DNA of 64,000 nucleotides, taken from assembly GCA_911728435.2 (NCBI GenBank), contig OU452205.1, forward strand, positions 5,028,260 to 5,092,259. Direction: 5' to 3'. Made by a program: the position numbers and the translations under genes. The notes under the pieces were generated by a model that made no database searches, was not told the DNA's origin, and saw only the letters and a program-made list of their open reading frames with translations. This document shows, piece after piece, positions 23,843 through 33,522 of this stretch (position 1 is the stretch's first letter; each line of letters begins with the position of its first letter). This DNA comes from Apoderus coryli (Eukaryota; Arthropoda; Insecta; Coleoptera; Attelabidae).

Positions 23843-23962
23843 AAATCATTTCTAGAATTTGCTCATGATCACTTTAATTAAAAAAAAAAAATCCGCAAGG
23901 TTCTACGACCAATAATTTCCGAGATACAGCCGCTGGCCTCGCTTAGTGGATCAGCCTGTATA

Positions 23963-24605
23963 TAATAAAATAAAACAGCTATATAACTTTCTTAATACCA
24001 GTTTTCTTTACAGATTTTCTGAAGTAAAATATTAATATTCCTAGTGAGAGACAGTATTTTGAAAGTACTGACGATACCTTTCATAAGGTCAAAACATCTC
24101 TACTGGTCCAATGATTTCAGGATTTAATTGAAAACAATTAAATTGTGCAATACATACTACCAAACAGAGTAAGTATAACTAAAAGGAAGTAAAGTATTTT
24201 GCCTTGGTGCATATTAATTTCTCGCAGACGCAGACGGAAAAACAACTTAAGAAAAAAATAAATACATTAAGGAATTGCTGTTGATGTACATTTTCATGAT
24301 CGTACCTACCCAATAATGTGAACATGGCAAGGACGAAAAGGTCGTACATTATTAACTGTATTCGTTTATATCTCAGCAAATACCGACCAGTGCAGACTTG
24401 CGAGGAAGTATATTAAATGAATAAATAAGTACATGGCCTGTAACAACGTACCTATATACTAGTACAGAAAATACCTACACACTGTACCAAATAAGGTGAC
24501 TCATCACAACAGTTATGCTTTCTTTGGTACAAAAAAATATTGCATTGGAAGAGCTGAATGGGATTACACAGTGCGCAAAATTTGTTAAACAATAAAAACG
24601 GAGTT
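23963..24605. other. No gene seen
   Basis: AT-rich; no recognisable domain. Confidence 0.4.
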
Positions 24606-24611
24606 AGGTAG

Positions 24612-24910
24612 GAATAAAAGGCGTCTACTCCACAATACGTACTTCATATAATCAAATCATCAGAAAAACATGTTTCCACATTTAAAAATCTCATCACCAG
24701 TGGTGATATCACAACATAATATAACAAAATTTGTGTTGTTTTAAATTTTGTTATATGTTGAAATTGTTCCTTTTTTGTCCAATGATATGATTTATACTGT
24801 TGTTTTTGTTTGTATTCTAATTATACTAATATTATTTCCAGACTGATTGTGATACTGATGATCTCGATTTGAATATATGAAGTACGTATTGTGGAGACGC
24901 CTTTTTATTC
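24612..24910. mobile_element. ~300-bp MITE with ~40-bp inverted ends
   Basis: The left end GAATAAAAGGCGTCTACTCC... and the right end (reverse complement GAATAAAAAGGCGTCTCCAC...) match over about 40 bases including ACAATACGTACTTCATATA. The end motif is shared with the 5944-6003 palindrome and with 56.0 kb. The inside contains a decayed hammerhead-like stretch on the minus strand (GTGATGA ... GAAACATGTT, about 24677-24702), which hints at origin from a Penelope pseudo-LTR. Confidence 0.7.
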
Positions 24911-24914
24911 TTGT

Positions 24915-25479
24915 CATCTTCACTCCTAGATAATATGGATTATTTTGTAAAAAAAAAACAAAGTTAATAATTTTAAAAAAATTAACCAATACTTATAAAT
25001 ACTAATCCTAGCACCTACATAATAACGTTAATTATTATGCGGTTGTTTTAAAAAAATGCGGCCTTGGCAGGCACATAGTAGGCTTCCTCGCAGTTTACAT
25101 TTAATGGTCGCCCAATCACGAGAATCATTTGGCGCCAGCTTAGCGAAGAAGAAGAAGACAATACAATATTAAAAACTAACCTCAAATAAATTTCTCAAAT
25201 CTTAGTTTTTGTTTACAATTTAACATACTAGCTAAATCAAGACGGTATTATTAGTTTATTTGCTGTTAATTAATAATAATCCTCTATGTAGCGGTTAAAT
25301 TAAAAAGAACTCGGTGTTGAGATTACATTCAGTTTGTTGCAAAAGTGTTTCATGATAGATAAGTAACAGAAATATTTCTATCAAAGATATAATGAAAAGT
25401 TAATTATCTTTAAGTTCTAAAGCCTTTTCTTCCAACTTTAAATCTGTTGCCCAAGTACCTAAGTACGGTGGAAATCGCT
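24915..25479. promoter_or_regulatory. 5' flank of the P-like transposase gene
   Basis: It ends in GAAGAAGAAGAAGAC at about 25145-25160, which resembles a LINE 3' tail, then AT-rich DNA up to the ATG. It must hold the promoter, but no convincing TATA/initiator pair was picked out. No THAP-domain exon was found here. Confidence 0.35.
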
Positions 25480-28400
25480 ATGGCCAACCAAAAAGCAAGG
25501 GTTAAATCCTGCAATTTACCAAACAATTTTCAAGTTGAACAAACAAATATTCCTCATGTAAAGTAAGTAAAGTGTGATCAATACCAACGCAAGCATATTA
25601 TATTTAAATTTATTTATCTTTTAGTTCATCAAAGAAAATGCGCCAACCACAACCACCAATTGTCACGTAAGTTTTTTGCTATTATTAAGGACAAGAGTTT
25701 TTTGCGGTCTTAATCTGTAGGTACGATGCAAGACTGAGTTTTGAAAATATCTGTATAGTCTAGGAATAGGGATAATAAAAATAACAAATAATAATTTTTT
25801 CTTAGGTTCTTAGTTATGATGTTTAACTCAGAGTTGTGTACAGTACTTTATTATATCATCCACATTTATAAAACAATTGCAAGGTATTTTTCCAAGTAAA
25901 TTGTTTTACAATACATTTGCCATTATTTTCATAGGATTTGCTTAGATGACTTATCAACTGTAGAAGAATCGGAAGACACCAATCAAGATACCCCTATGGT
26001 TGATGAAATCACAATAACGAAATGTTGGTCACAGAGCGACTTTGACATTGATCAGAATGCCCTCACTCTCTTAGAGCAAAAAGCAAAACCCACAACCAAC
26101 AAAGTACAAACATTTTTCACTCTGTTAATTGACGAAGTTTCCATAAAGAATTCCGACGAACTTAATGTTTATGTCCAATCGTCAGCTTTGGTATTTATGG
26201 TAAGTATATGTTAAAATGTATTTCTTTTGTTCTATGCAGCTCTTTCTTCTGATAATACTCAGTACAAGTACAATATTAAAATAATTTCATTTATTTTTAG
26301 GTCAGATCAATCACAGACAAATGGAGTGTACCAATTGGACACCAACTCACTTTAGGGGATGAACTTACAGTTAGAAATTGGATACTTGATATATTACGTA
26401 AATTACATCAAATTGGAGTGAAAATTATCGCACTTACCACAAATGCAACTGTTCCATACTTAGGATTTTCACTAGGGAAAATGTTGGGCGTTGGTTTAGG
26501 TATTTTTTTTTTTTTATCTATTGTGATAGTAAATTTATAATGCTCGTAAAGTAATGCAACCGGCGCTCATTTTCAAAGAAAAAAAAATAACACGTCAGTT
26601 TTGTTGTTTAGCAATTTTGTAGCCTACGTAAGTATTTGCTCCGAAATCTGCCGGGGGGAATAGCGATCGTCTACAGATTTGATTTACCCTCCCCCAGTTC
26701 CAAACTATCAGTATGCCAGTGACGAAAATGATAAAAACTACTAGACACACCACAAGAATTATATTTAAACTCAACAATTTCAGATAATATCAATACGGAT
26801 TCTAATTTGACAACATGCTTTCCGCACCCAGTTGATGGAACGCCGATTAATATTGTCTACGATATTCGTATTCTATTAGATACAATTAATAACACTTGGA
26901 CAACATGTAACCTTCAATTAGATGATGGATTTGGACGAAAAATCAATTCTAAATATGCTAGTAGAGTTACAAATATTAAATGTCATGAAATGGAACAATT
27001 AGGTGAAGAGATATATTACGATTGGATGATTATCCAGAAACGAGTAAGTATGAATTATTGCTGTTTTTGTATATAATCCTTCCGACAAAATATTCGCTGA
27101 AATGCTGAGCTTGACCGGAACAATACGGTATTCCAGGAGTCCTATCAGTATCAGGAACAATACCCTTTGTTCTAGATTTCCTCAATCATCGTAGGCCAAA
27201 ATTTTAAATCCAACGCAAGTAAATAAATGGCTCTGTATTCATAAATAAATCATTTGATTTATTTCTAGTTAGACTACGACCCACGACCATTGTCGAAAGT
27301 AAGAGCGGATGCAATTGGATATCTCACAAGCATCTCCTACCCAAAATTTACCAAGACAAAAGGCACTCTAGTATTCATGTATGTCGTGGATTATATCTAT
27401 AATTTTTCAAAAATCAAAGATATTAGCGGTAAAGGAACGGAAGAACCATTAAGTGCAAGCAATGAGCTTTTATGGAAGAGACAATTGTTTGAATGTTGGG
27501 ACTATTTAAAACATGTAAAGGTGAGTCCCATATTACTATTTATATTTATTTATTTATTTATTTATTCACGGACAAAGTCCATTTATACAGCATACAATAT
27601 AATATAACAAATACAATTCCATGCTATACTACACAAATTCAACAATTTTACAAAACCTAAGAAACTTTAAATTACACAATAAGTAGACAATTTAAACATA
27701 ATTCAAGTTATACTAAAGCTATTCGCAAGACCCACGCCAGGAATAAAAGGAAAACCATGATTGTCAACGCAACAGGCATCGATCGACTTACGCAAAACTG
27801 CCGTCACGACGCTCACATTTCAAACGGCGAATAAATTCACCTATAGGCGCAAAGAAATCAACGCTTAAGCAAGAATTCGCCATCCTGGTTACTCTAGGGA
27901 CAAAATTATTTCCTCCGTAATTTGTACGGTGAAATTCCTCATGGAAAAGGTGAGAGTATCTGTTGTTCCTAGACGGTACATGAAAATGAATATTGGACAA
28001 CAAATAAGAAGACGATACCATATTGTTCAAAAGCTTATAAAGTATTAATAGATCTCTGACGACCCTGCGATCACTCAATGTCGTAAGCCCCAGCTCGCTC
28101 ATCATTGTTCCGTAATCGAACACAAAATCGATAGGACGCGGACGACCAAGCTTAAAGTGAACATACCTAAGGAAACGCCGCTGAACGCTCTCAACTCGAG
28201 CAGAATGGCAACCGTATGACGGGGTCCAAACCGCCGAGGCATACTCCAAATGTGGTCTGACAAGCGTCGTGAATAAAATTCTAATAATATTCACATTACT
28301 GAAATCAACCGAGCAACGCTTTATGAAGCCCAACACTTTCAGAGACCTGGAAGTCGAGTGCCTGATGTGATCCACAAAGCTCAAGGAAGTGTCCATGTAA

Positions 28401-31400
28401 ACTCCCAGATCCTTGACCGAAGATTTGTATTTTAGGACTGAATGGTCGACAAAATATTCATACAAAAGAGGTCTCCTGGTTCGATTGAAATTTACGCAAA
28501 AGCACTTAGAAACATTTAAAGTCATACCATGCAACTCACACCAATGCACAAATCTCACAACATCCTCCTGCAGAAGATAACAATCTGTGGGACCTCCGAT
28601 ACGCCGGTAACACTTCAGGTCGTCGGCGAAGAGCCTGAATTCACTATGAATGAAACACTGCTTGATATCGTTTATAAATATGTTAAACAACAATAATATC
28701 AGATTTGTTTTATTGTGTCCTTAGTATAAGTTATGCAATGAATTTATTTATTTTTGAAATTGAACTTTTCTTAAATTTAAAAAAAAAATTCATCCAAATA
28801 GTTATTTCTGATGTTATAAATTTTAACACAGATATCACACAATTTTTTTGTCTTCAAACGGCAATAATTTATCTGTTACGAATTAAAGTACCTACACAGA
28901 ATCATCATGTAACTAACAGCTAACTAAATCAACAATAACCACTTACCAAAAATAATTAAGACTTATTTATTAGTTGGGTATTTAGCCACTAACTAAAGTT
29001 AGAATAAAATACCTACACGCCAATCATTGAAATGCTATTTGGATTAATAGTAAAACTATCATTGGCTTTTCAGGTCTGACCATGAGAGCAGAATCAAAAA
29101 ATTTTAATATTTCTCAAAAGATAACGTTTTTATTTATAATAAGTTGTATGCCAAGTTTTATCTAACTTTATATACTTTAAAATCGATTCACAATTTTAAA
29201 TATTTACTTAGTGACTAAGAAGTTTATTTGTACTACTTATTTTTTCCTTTTAATTATATTTTACTAACGACATTATGCCCAAAAAAAAAAAAAAAAATCC
29301 TGACAACACGTATATTCTCAAAGCTCAGGATATGATTCAGCCTAATGCAGAATATATTATGGGTATGGGTTGGGCAGACAGATGACCTAATATCAAAATG
29401 CAATACCTGAAATGTAGACCCACAGTTCTTAAAAAAAAATCAACAAAGACATAAAAAGAATACATCCTTACAGTAGTAAACTATCATCCTCAGTAACTTA
29501 GTTACAGGTCAGTAATAAAGACAACACTAATGTTTCATTTGTCGACGTTTCGACATTTATAAGTTCATATTCAAGACAATTAAAGAACGATGATGGTATT
29601 ATATTATACACGTTGTTAATTATCTTTTTAGTATTGGTGTAACTGTAAGTTTAAATTCTTCAAGATGAATGAATTATGTTAGTGCAAGTGATAAATAAAC
29701 TTCAATAATTTATATTAGCCGTGGCATAGCTCTGTATATATCTTAGTTTTAATGTGTGCATCTTTTCTAGGCTTCGAATGAGCATCTTTCAAAAAACCAT
29801 CCATTACAAATCGCCATTGGAGGCTTGTTGATTACTATATCGTCAATTATACAAATTTACAGTAACACTGTACGTTTAGGTAAACATCTGGACTATCTTT
29901 TACCAAACAGATTTAGTCTAGATATTTTTGGAATGTTTAAACGGTAAGTAATTAAACACTTAAGAACTTCAGAATACATCAAGGCCAGTTGTTTCTTTTT
30001 TTTTTTAACTTTCCATTAGTTTGCAAAACATTTGCTTATTATAGACATTTAATGTAAACATGAATAATTAGTCATTCTTGAATAGGAATATGATATTGTG
30101 GAAAAGTTGCGTTTAAGCTCATTTATATATTTGCTAAAGATTACTAATTTTCGGCCTTGAGTTTTATTAGGGACTAAACTGACAATCGTTTTACCACTTC
30201 ACCAAAACACTTCTTTTAAATCTCGACGCGCGTTTCGCTAACAATGTTAGCATCCTCAGGAGAGAATTAAAACTTGTTTTAAATTAGTTTTAATTCTCTC
30301 CTGAGGATGCTAACATTGTTAGCGAAACGCGCGTCGAGATTTAAAAGAAGTGTTTTGGTGAAGTGGTAAAACGATTGTCAGTTTAGTGTTCTACGCCAAA
30401 GGTTCTACTCATAGATTATATTTTATTAGGGAAGCAATAGTAGGTGTCCAGAAAGGGTGGGGGTATTTGTATATACGCTGTCCATGTAACGGTGCGGCTG
30501 GGAGGGACCCGCGTAAGAATGGTCTTTTGCGCTGCTCTTTAGAGATTTAGTGACCATGGAAGCGTACCCGGGAGACCATCACGCTTTTTGCATACGCGCA
30601 TGCACAGAAGGAGGATACCATCGGAAAATGGATTTGAACGTTTGAGAATACCGCTCCGTGTGTAAAAATTCACAATCAAAGTCGCCCACGCTTTGTTCAA
30701 ACCCAACAACCGATTGAAGAAGAATTTTAGTGCGTCAAAATCAGTTTCAATCAGTTCGCAAACGCAGTCAAGGACTTAACATTCAAAAATCGTCGTTGCA
30801 CAAGTTTCTGAAGCAAGATTTACATCTTACAGTATACACAATTCAGCTCGTTCAAAAACTGAAAGTTACCGAATGAATTTTGCAAATGAAATGTTTCAAT
30901 GCTTCCCAACGTTTGAGAACATGACGTTTAGTGACGAAGCAAACTTTCACTTAAACGAGCAAAACACTGCCGCTGCCGGGCCAACGAAAATCCGAGAGAG
31001 AAACATGAACGACCACAAGATGGTCCAAAAGGTATTGCGTGAGCTGCCATGTCTGGTGAAGGCATCATTGGGTCTTAATTTTTTGATGACTGGCGAGGGC
31101 GAGCAGTTACAGTAAATGGTGAACGGTATTGCGATACGTTAAGGAACTCTTTGGCTCCCCAACTGCAGGAGTTTTAATGTGGACACATGGTATTAACAAG
31201 ATGGGACCACTTGCCACAACTCCAAACAACATCCGTACCGAAATGGCCGCCATTTCTAGAAAGATGTGTAGACGCGTTGCGGCTAATTTCCGCCAGCGCG
31301 ATGGTTAACATTTGAACTCTTAATTTTCCAAAACTAATATCCGAGAAATAAAAAAATTTCTATTACTTTTTTTTATTTAATTTATAAATACCCCCACCCT

Positions 31401-31706
31401 TTCTCGACACCTTGTACAACATTATTCTTGTCCGTTATTTCACTACTTAATATTTTGATGAAAAGTGAGTGCAATTTGAAAGAACAGTTGCATTACCTAG
31501 TCCAGTTTTACTCTAGATTTTGCTATAAGCTGCGAACTTGAATGTACCCAGTATATAAAATATGTGTATGAAATATTTTTAGTTTTACAAACCCATCTGG
31601 ACAAGCAGAATCGGAAACCAAACCTACTTTAATCCAATTGAAACAACTAATAAAACTGATTACTGACAACGTTGCAAATCCAGAAGCCTCTGCCATGACT
31701 CATTGA
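25480..31706 (+). CDS. P-element/THAP9-like transposase-derived gene, 8 exons
   Basis: Coding exons: 25480-25562, 25625-25666, 25935-26199, 26301-26499, 26784-27043, 27269-27520, 29771-29943, 31583-31706. All introns are GT-AG, phases agree, and the total is 465 codons plus stop. P-family landmarks in order: LLIDEVSIK (D108-E109, first catalytic-type Asp), SITDKWSVPIGHQL, ELTVRNWILDILRKLHQIGV, IIALTTNATVPYLGF (family: VTCDG; Asp replaced), CFPHPVDGTPINIVYDIRIL, and LPNRFSLDIFGMFKR (family: LSQDHLE; Glu replaced). The N-terminal THAP domain is absent. Two of three catalytic positions look lost, yet there are no stops or frameshifts, suggesting a host-adopted, DNA-cleavage-dead protein, or alternatively a decaying copy with intact frame. 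A polyadenylation signal AATAAA lies at 31773. Introns host a LINE, a hammerhead foldback and a Tc1/mariner element. Confidence 0.82.
27539..28700 (-). pseudogene. Jockey-like LINE RT fragment in intron 6 of the P-like gene
   Basis: The minus-strand frame 28693-27788 (301 aa) is uninterrupted: LFNIFINDIKQ, then FRLFADDLKCYR (catalytic Asp pair), [46 protein letters not shown] and ANSCLSVDFF near the C-terminus. The 3' end is followed by an AT-rich tail of repeated AAATA units at 27540-27565. It is 5'-truncated before the catalytic FxDxxKAFD motif but has no internal stop, so it is a recent dead-on-arrival insertion opposite to the host gene. Confidence 0.88.
29539..29579 (-). ncRNA. Decayed hammerhead ribozyme
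   Basis: Minus strand: stem I TTGTC/GACAA (5 bp, intact), core TTGAATA (two core changes from CTGANGA), short stem II, GAAAC then GTC. Inactive by sequence, but the stem I pairing shows it was once a hammerhead. Confidence 0.5.
30221..30263 (-). ncRNA. Hammerhead ribozyme, left arm
   Basis: The same motif as its mirror copy at 30297-30339, on the opposite strand: stem I TCTC/GAGA, core CTGAGGA, stem II GCTAAC/GTTAGC, then GAAA, palindromic stem III CGCGCG and a GTC cleavage triplet. Confidence 0.75.
30297..30339 (+). ncRNA. Hammerhead ribozyme, right arm
   Basis: Stem I TCTC (30297-30300) with GAGA (30336-30339). Core CTGAGGA at 30301-30307. Stem II is GCTAAC/GTTAGC with loop ATT. GAAA is at 30324-30327, then CGCGCG (self-complementary stem III) and the GTC triplet, with the cut after 30335. 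Confidence 0.75.
30440..31414 (+). mobile_element. Tc1/mariner-superfamily element with intact ends, internally decayed
   Basis: The left end (GGTGTCCAGAAAGGGTGGGG from about 30443) and right end (reverse complement GGTGTCGAGAAAGGGTGGGG) are inverted, and TA dinucleotides at 30438-30439 and 31415-31416 fit the superfamily's TA duplication. Inside are transposase remnants in mixed frames: LNIQKSSLHKFLKQDLHLTV (about 30777-30835), FSDEANFHLNEQN (first Asp, about 30925-30965) and degraded later blocks. At 975 bp it is shorter than the 1.2-1.4 kb expected. It sits in intron 7 of the P-like gene. Confidence 0.82.
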
Positions 31707-31772
31707 TTATTTTCGAGTATTATTATGATAAACGTCAGAAGTAAATCGAATTATTATTATTATTTTTTTATT

Positions 31773-31778
31773 AATAAA
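31773..31778 (+). terminator. Polyadenylation signal of the P-like gene
   Basis: AATAAA 67 bases after the stop codon at 31706. A downstream T/GT-rich stretch follows at 31790-31820. Confidence 0.5.
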
Positions 31779-31799
31779 CGCAAGTAACAACAAAATTGT

Positions 31800-32940
31800 A
31801 ATTTTGTAATTATTTATTATTAATGTGATTAACTTGAATTTCCTTAAAAGTTTTAACTTATCAACAATACAGTAAGGGCGATGAACGAAAGGTCGATCCA
31901 AGGAAAAAGATTTAAACTGGATTCAGCACCTTCCCATTGTGCATATAAAAATTCAGAAAGCTGGATTTGATTCAGTAACATTGAAACCAAGTCTCAATTC
32001 GAAAAGTACAAAGATGCCTGAGGACGATTTTTTGAAATATTTCCGAAACGAGTAAAGATGAATTAATCAAATGTAGCATATTTATTCACCTAGTTAAATG
32101 TCGTAAACTAACATGAAATAATAATAATAATAAAAAATGATAAACGGAGGGGACCCTTGCCTTAATTATAACCTAACTTTTTTTTCTTGTGACTTTTATT
32201 CCTTTTGTTTCAAAAATATGATAAAATAAAGTTTTCTACATAAAAACGACATACTTGTTTATTCTCGAAAAACTTAAATCTGAAAATTTTACGACAAAAC
32301 TGATCAATCTAAACGATTTTCTAAGCTAAAATATGTTTGTACTGTATAAACATCGGCGAACAATAATTTTGAAATCGCTGTATAGCTTCAAGTATCAACA
32401 ACCTTATTATTATTATTTACAAAAAGGAGATAAAAATATTTCACTTGCGAGATATGACAATGAATCACACACAAAGAAAGGAATCATTTAATTGTTTTGC
32501 ACTTGAACTTAATTTTGTAATTGGCATTATATTTCACACGACTTTGTTTACCTATTGCGCGTTCTTTCAATTGCGCTATATGGAAACTATACTTTGTTCA
32601 ATAATGAGAAGAGTATGTTGTATAAAACAACAAAAACCTAAAACAAACGAATTAACTAGAGATCAAAATAAATATTGTTTTGTAGCTTCATCTGTTAATA
32701 AAAATACCTTATAAACGTTTACCTCTTTTTCCATTTTTAAGCATAATATTTACGTGTAGCAATATGTTTACACATATGTTTGTGTAAATGTTTACGTTTA
32801 CGTAGTTGAGGTAAACCATTGCTCTATTAACTATCTCCTAATATATTGTGAAAAATAAAATTAACTTCCTTATTATATAAATGTATACATACAACAATTC
32901 AGTAGGTACTTAAAAATGTTAAGACAAATTGAAAAATAAA
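31800..32940. other. Intergenic or minus-strand intron, no clear gene
   Basis: It contains a decayed hammerhead-like stretch on the plus strand near 32010-32055 (CTGAGGA ... CCGAAACGAG) without stem I pairing. The open frame at 32445-32714 is not recognisable. Confidence 0.35.
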
Positions 32941-32946
32941 ACTTAC

Positions 32947-32994
32947 CATTTGGAGACATTGGTGGAGACATAGTTGTTTTTGCAGCCATTCTTT
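32947..32994 (-). CDS. Start-codon exon of an unidentified minus-strand gene
   Basis: The minus strand reads acceptor TTGATTTACAG, then AAAGA and ATG (32989-32987), encoding MAAKTTMSPPMSPNG with a phase-1 break at the strong donor GTAAGT (32941-32946). A splice-bracketed short first coding exon with a Ser/Pro-rich start is typical of insect genes. The downstream exons, to the left, were not identified; the terminal exon at 20034-20276 is in phase 0 and may or may not belong. Confidence 0.45.
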
Positions 32995-32999
32995 CTGTA

Positions 33000-33260
33000 A
33001 ATCAAAGAATTTTTTTTTATGAATTTTTAATCCCTAAATGTGAAAATGATGATAAAAAAGCACGTAAGATTTTTCATTTTTTCAACAAAAATTAACGAGT
33101 AGGTACTTTAACTAGGTACATTATTTTTAATATGTAATTTAAGTTGAAGTTGCCAAATTTACGTTTTCCCTTATATATGGAGATCGTGCACAATTTGGCA
33201 ACGCTGGAGGAGATCTCTATATGTCTTAAAAAACGGAAATACCCATTTAGCCCATATAAA
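33000..33260. other. No gene seen
   Basis: AT-rich, possibly intron of the minus-strand gene. Confidence 0.35.
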
Positions 33261-33330
33261 TCCCTACTTCACTCTTCCCCATAGTCCCTAATCGTCTCGA
33301 ATCGGACTGGTACCCGGTGAAATGGTTGAG

Positions 33331-33365
33331 TATAAAAGCAGCTGACCAGCCGTCGGTTCATCAGT
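33331..33365 (+). promoter_or_regulatory. Candidate orphan core promoter
   Basis: TATAAAAG at 33331-33338 is followed by TCAGT at 33361-33365, so the A of the initiator is 32 bases from the first T of the TATA box, the canonical insect spacing. No plus-strand gene follows; a mariner remnant does. It may be a captured promoter fragment or chance. Confidence 0.3.
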
Positions 33366-33389
33366 ATTGATGTAGCACGAATAATGGTC

Positions 33390-33522
33390 AGTATTAGAGA
33401 GCCCGCCGCGCCAATGGGACCCTTTTTGTCTCCTTCGGAGCTTTTCCGCTGGCAAAAATCCACTGCTTCGACTTTTCCTGGTTTAAGACCCAAGTTTCAT
33501 CTACGATTACGTATACATAGAT
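33390..33522 (-). pseudogene. mariner transposase, downstream half (split by a LINE)
   Basis: Minus strand: VIVDETWVLNQEKSKQWIFA followed by GKAPKETKRVPLA. DETWV carries the first catalytic Asp. It continues from the upstream half at 35165-35340. Confidence 0.75.

Larger units (their letters stand above)
22182..23962. mobile_element. Large foldback element with ~600-bp arms
   Basis: The left arm from 22182 (ATACAGGCTGATCCACTAAG...) is repeated in inverted orientation to 23962, meeting at about 22770-22795 (...CTTCTAAATCTTG / TTTTTAGAAGG...). Matching blocks include CCAGCGGCTGTATCTCGGAA, CGCACGGTATAAC against GTTATACCGTGCC, and GATATCTTTGTTCGTTTC. The arms diverge by a few percent and small indels. 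The right arm is split by an insertion at 23314-23842. There is no transposase. It resembles a giant MITE or foldback transposon. Confidence 0.88.
30173..30387. repeat. Perfect 102-bp-arm foldback with two head-to-head hammerheads
   Basis: Arms 30173-30274 and 30286-30387 are reverse complements without visible mismatch around an 11-nt loop. Each arm contains a complete hammerhead (30221-30263 minus, 30297-30339 plus). It lies in intron 7 of the P-like gene, so any transcript of that gene contains one ribozyme strand and its complement. This arrangement fits an inverted Penelope pseudo-LTR. Confidence 0.85.

Noticed and set aside
24843..24875. Hammerhead core CTGATGA in the 24.6-kb MITE, plus strand
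   Set aside because: Followed by GAATAT rather than GAAA and no stem I.
26595..26777. Small membrane protein on the minus strand (LVVCLVVFIIFVTGILIVW)
   Set aside because: It lies wholly in a short intron of the P-like gene with no promoter or splice support; the hydrophobic stretch can arise from T-rich intron sequence.
32010..32055. Another intact hammerhead (CTGAGGA ... GAAACGAG)
   Set aside because: No complementary stem I and a poor stem II; kept only as a decayed trace.
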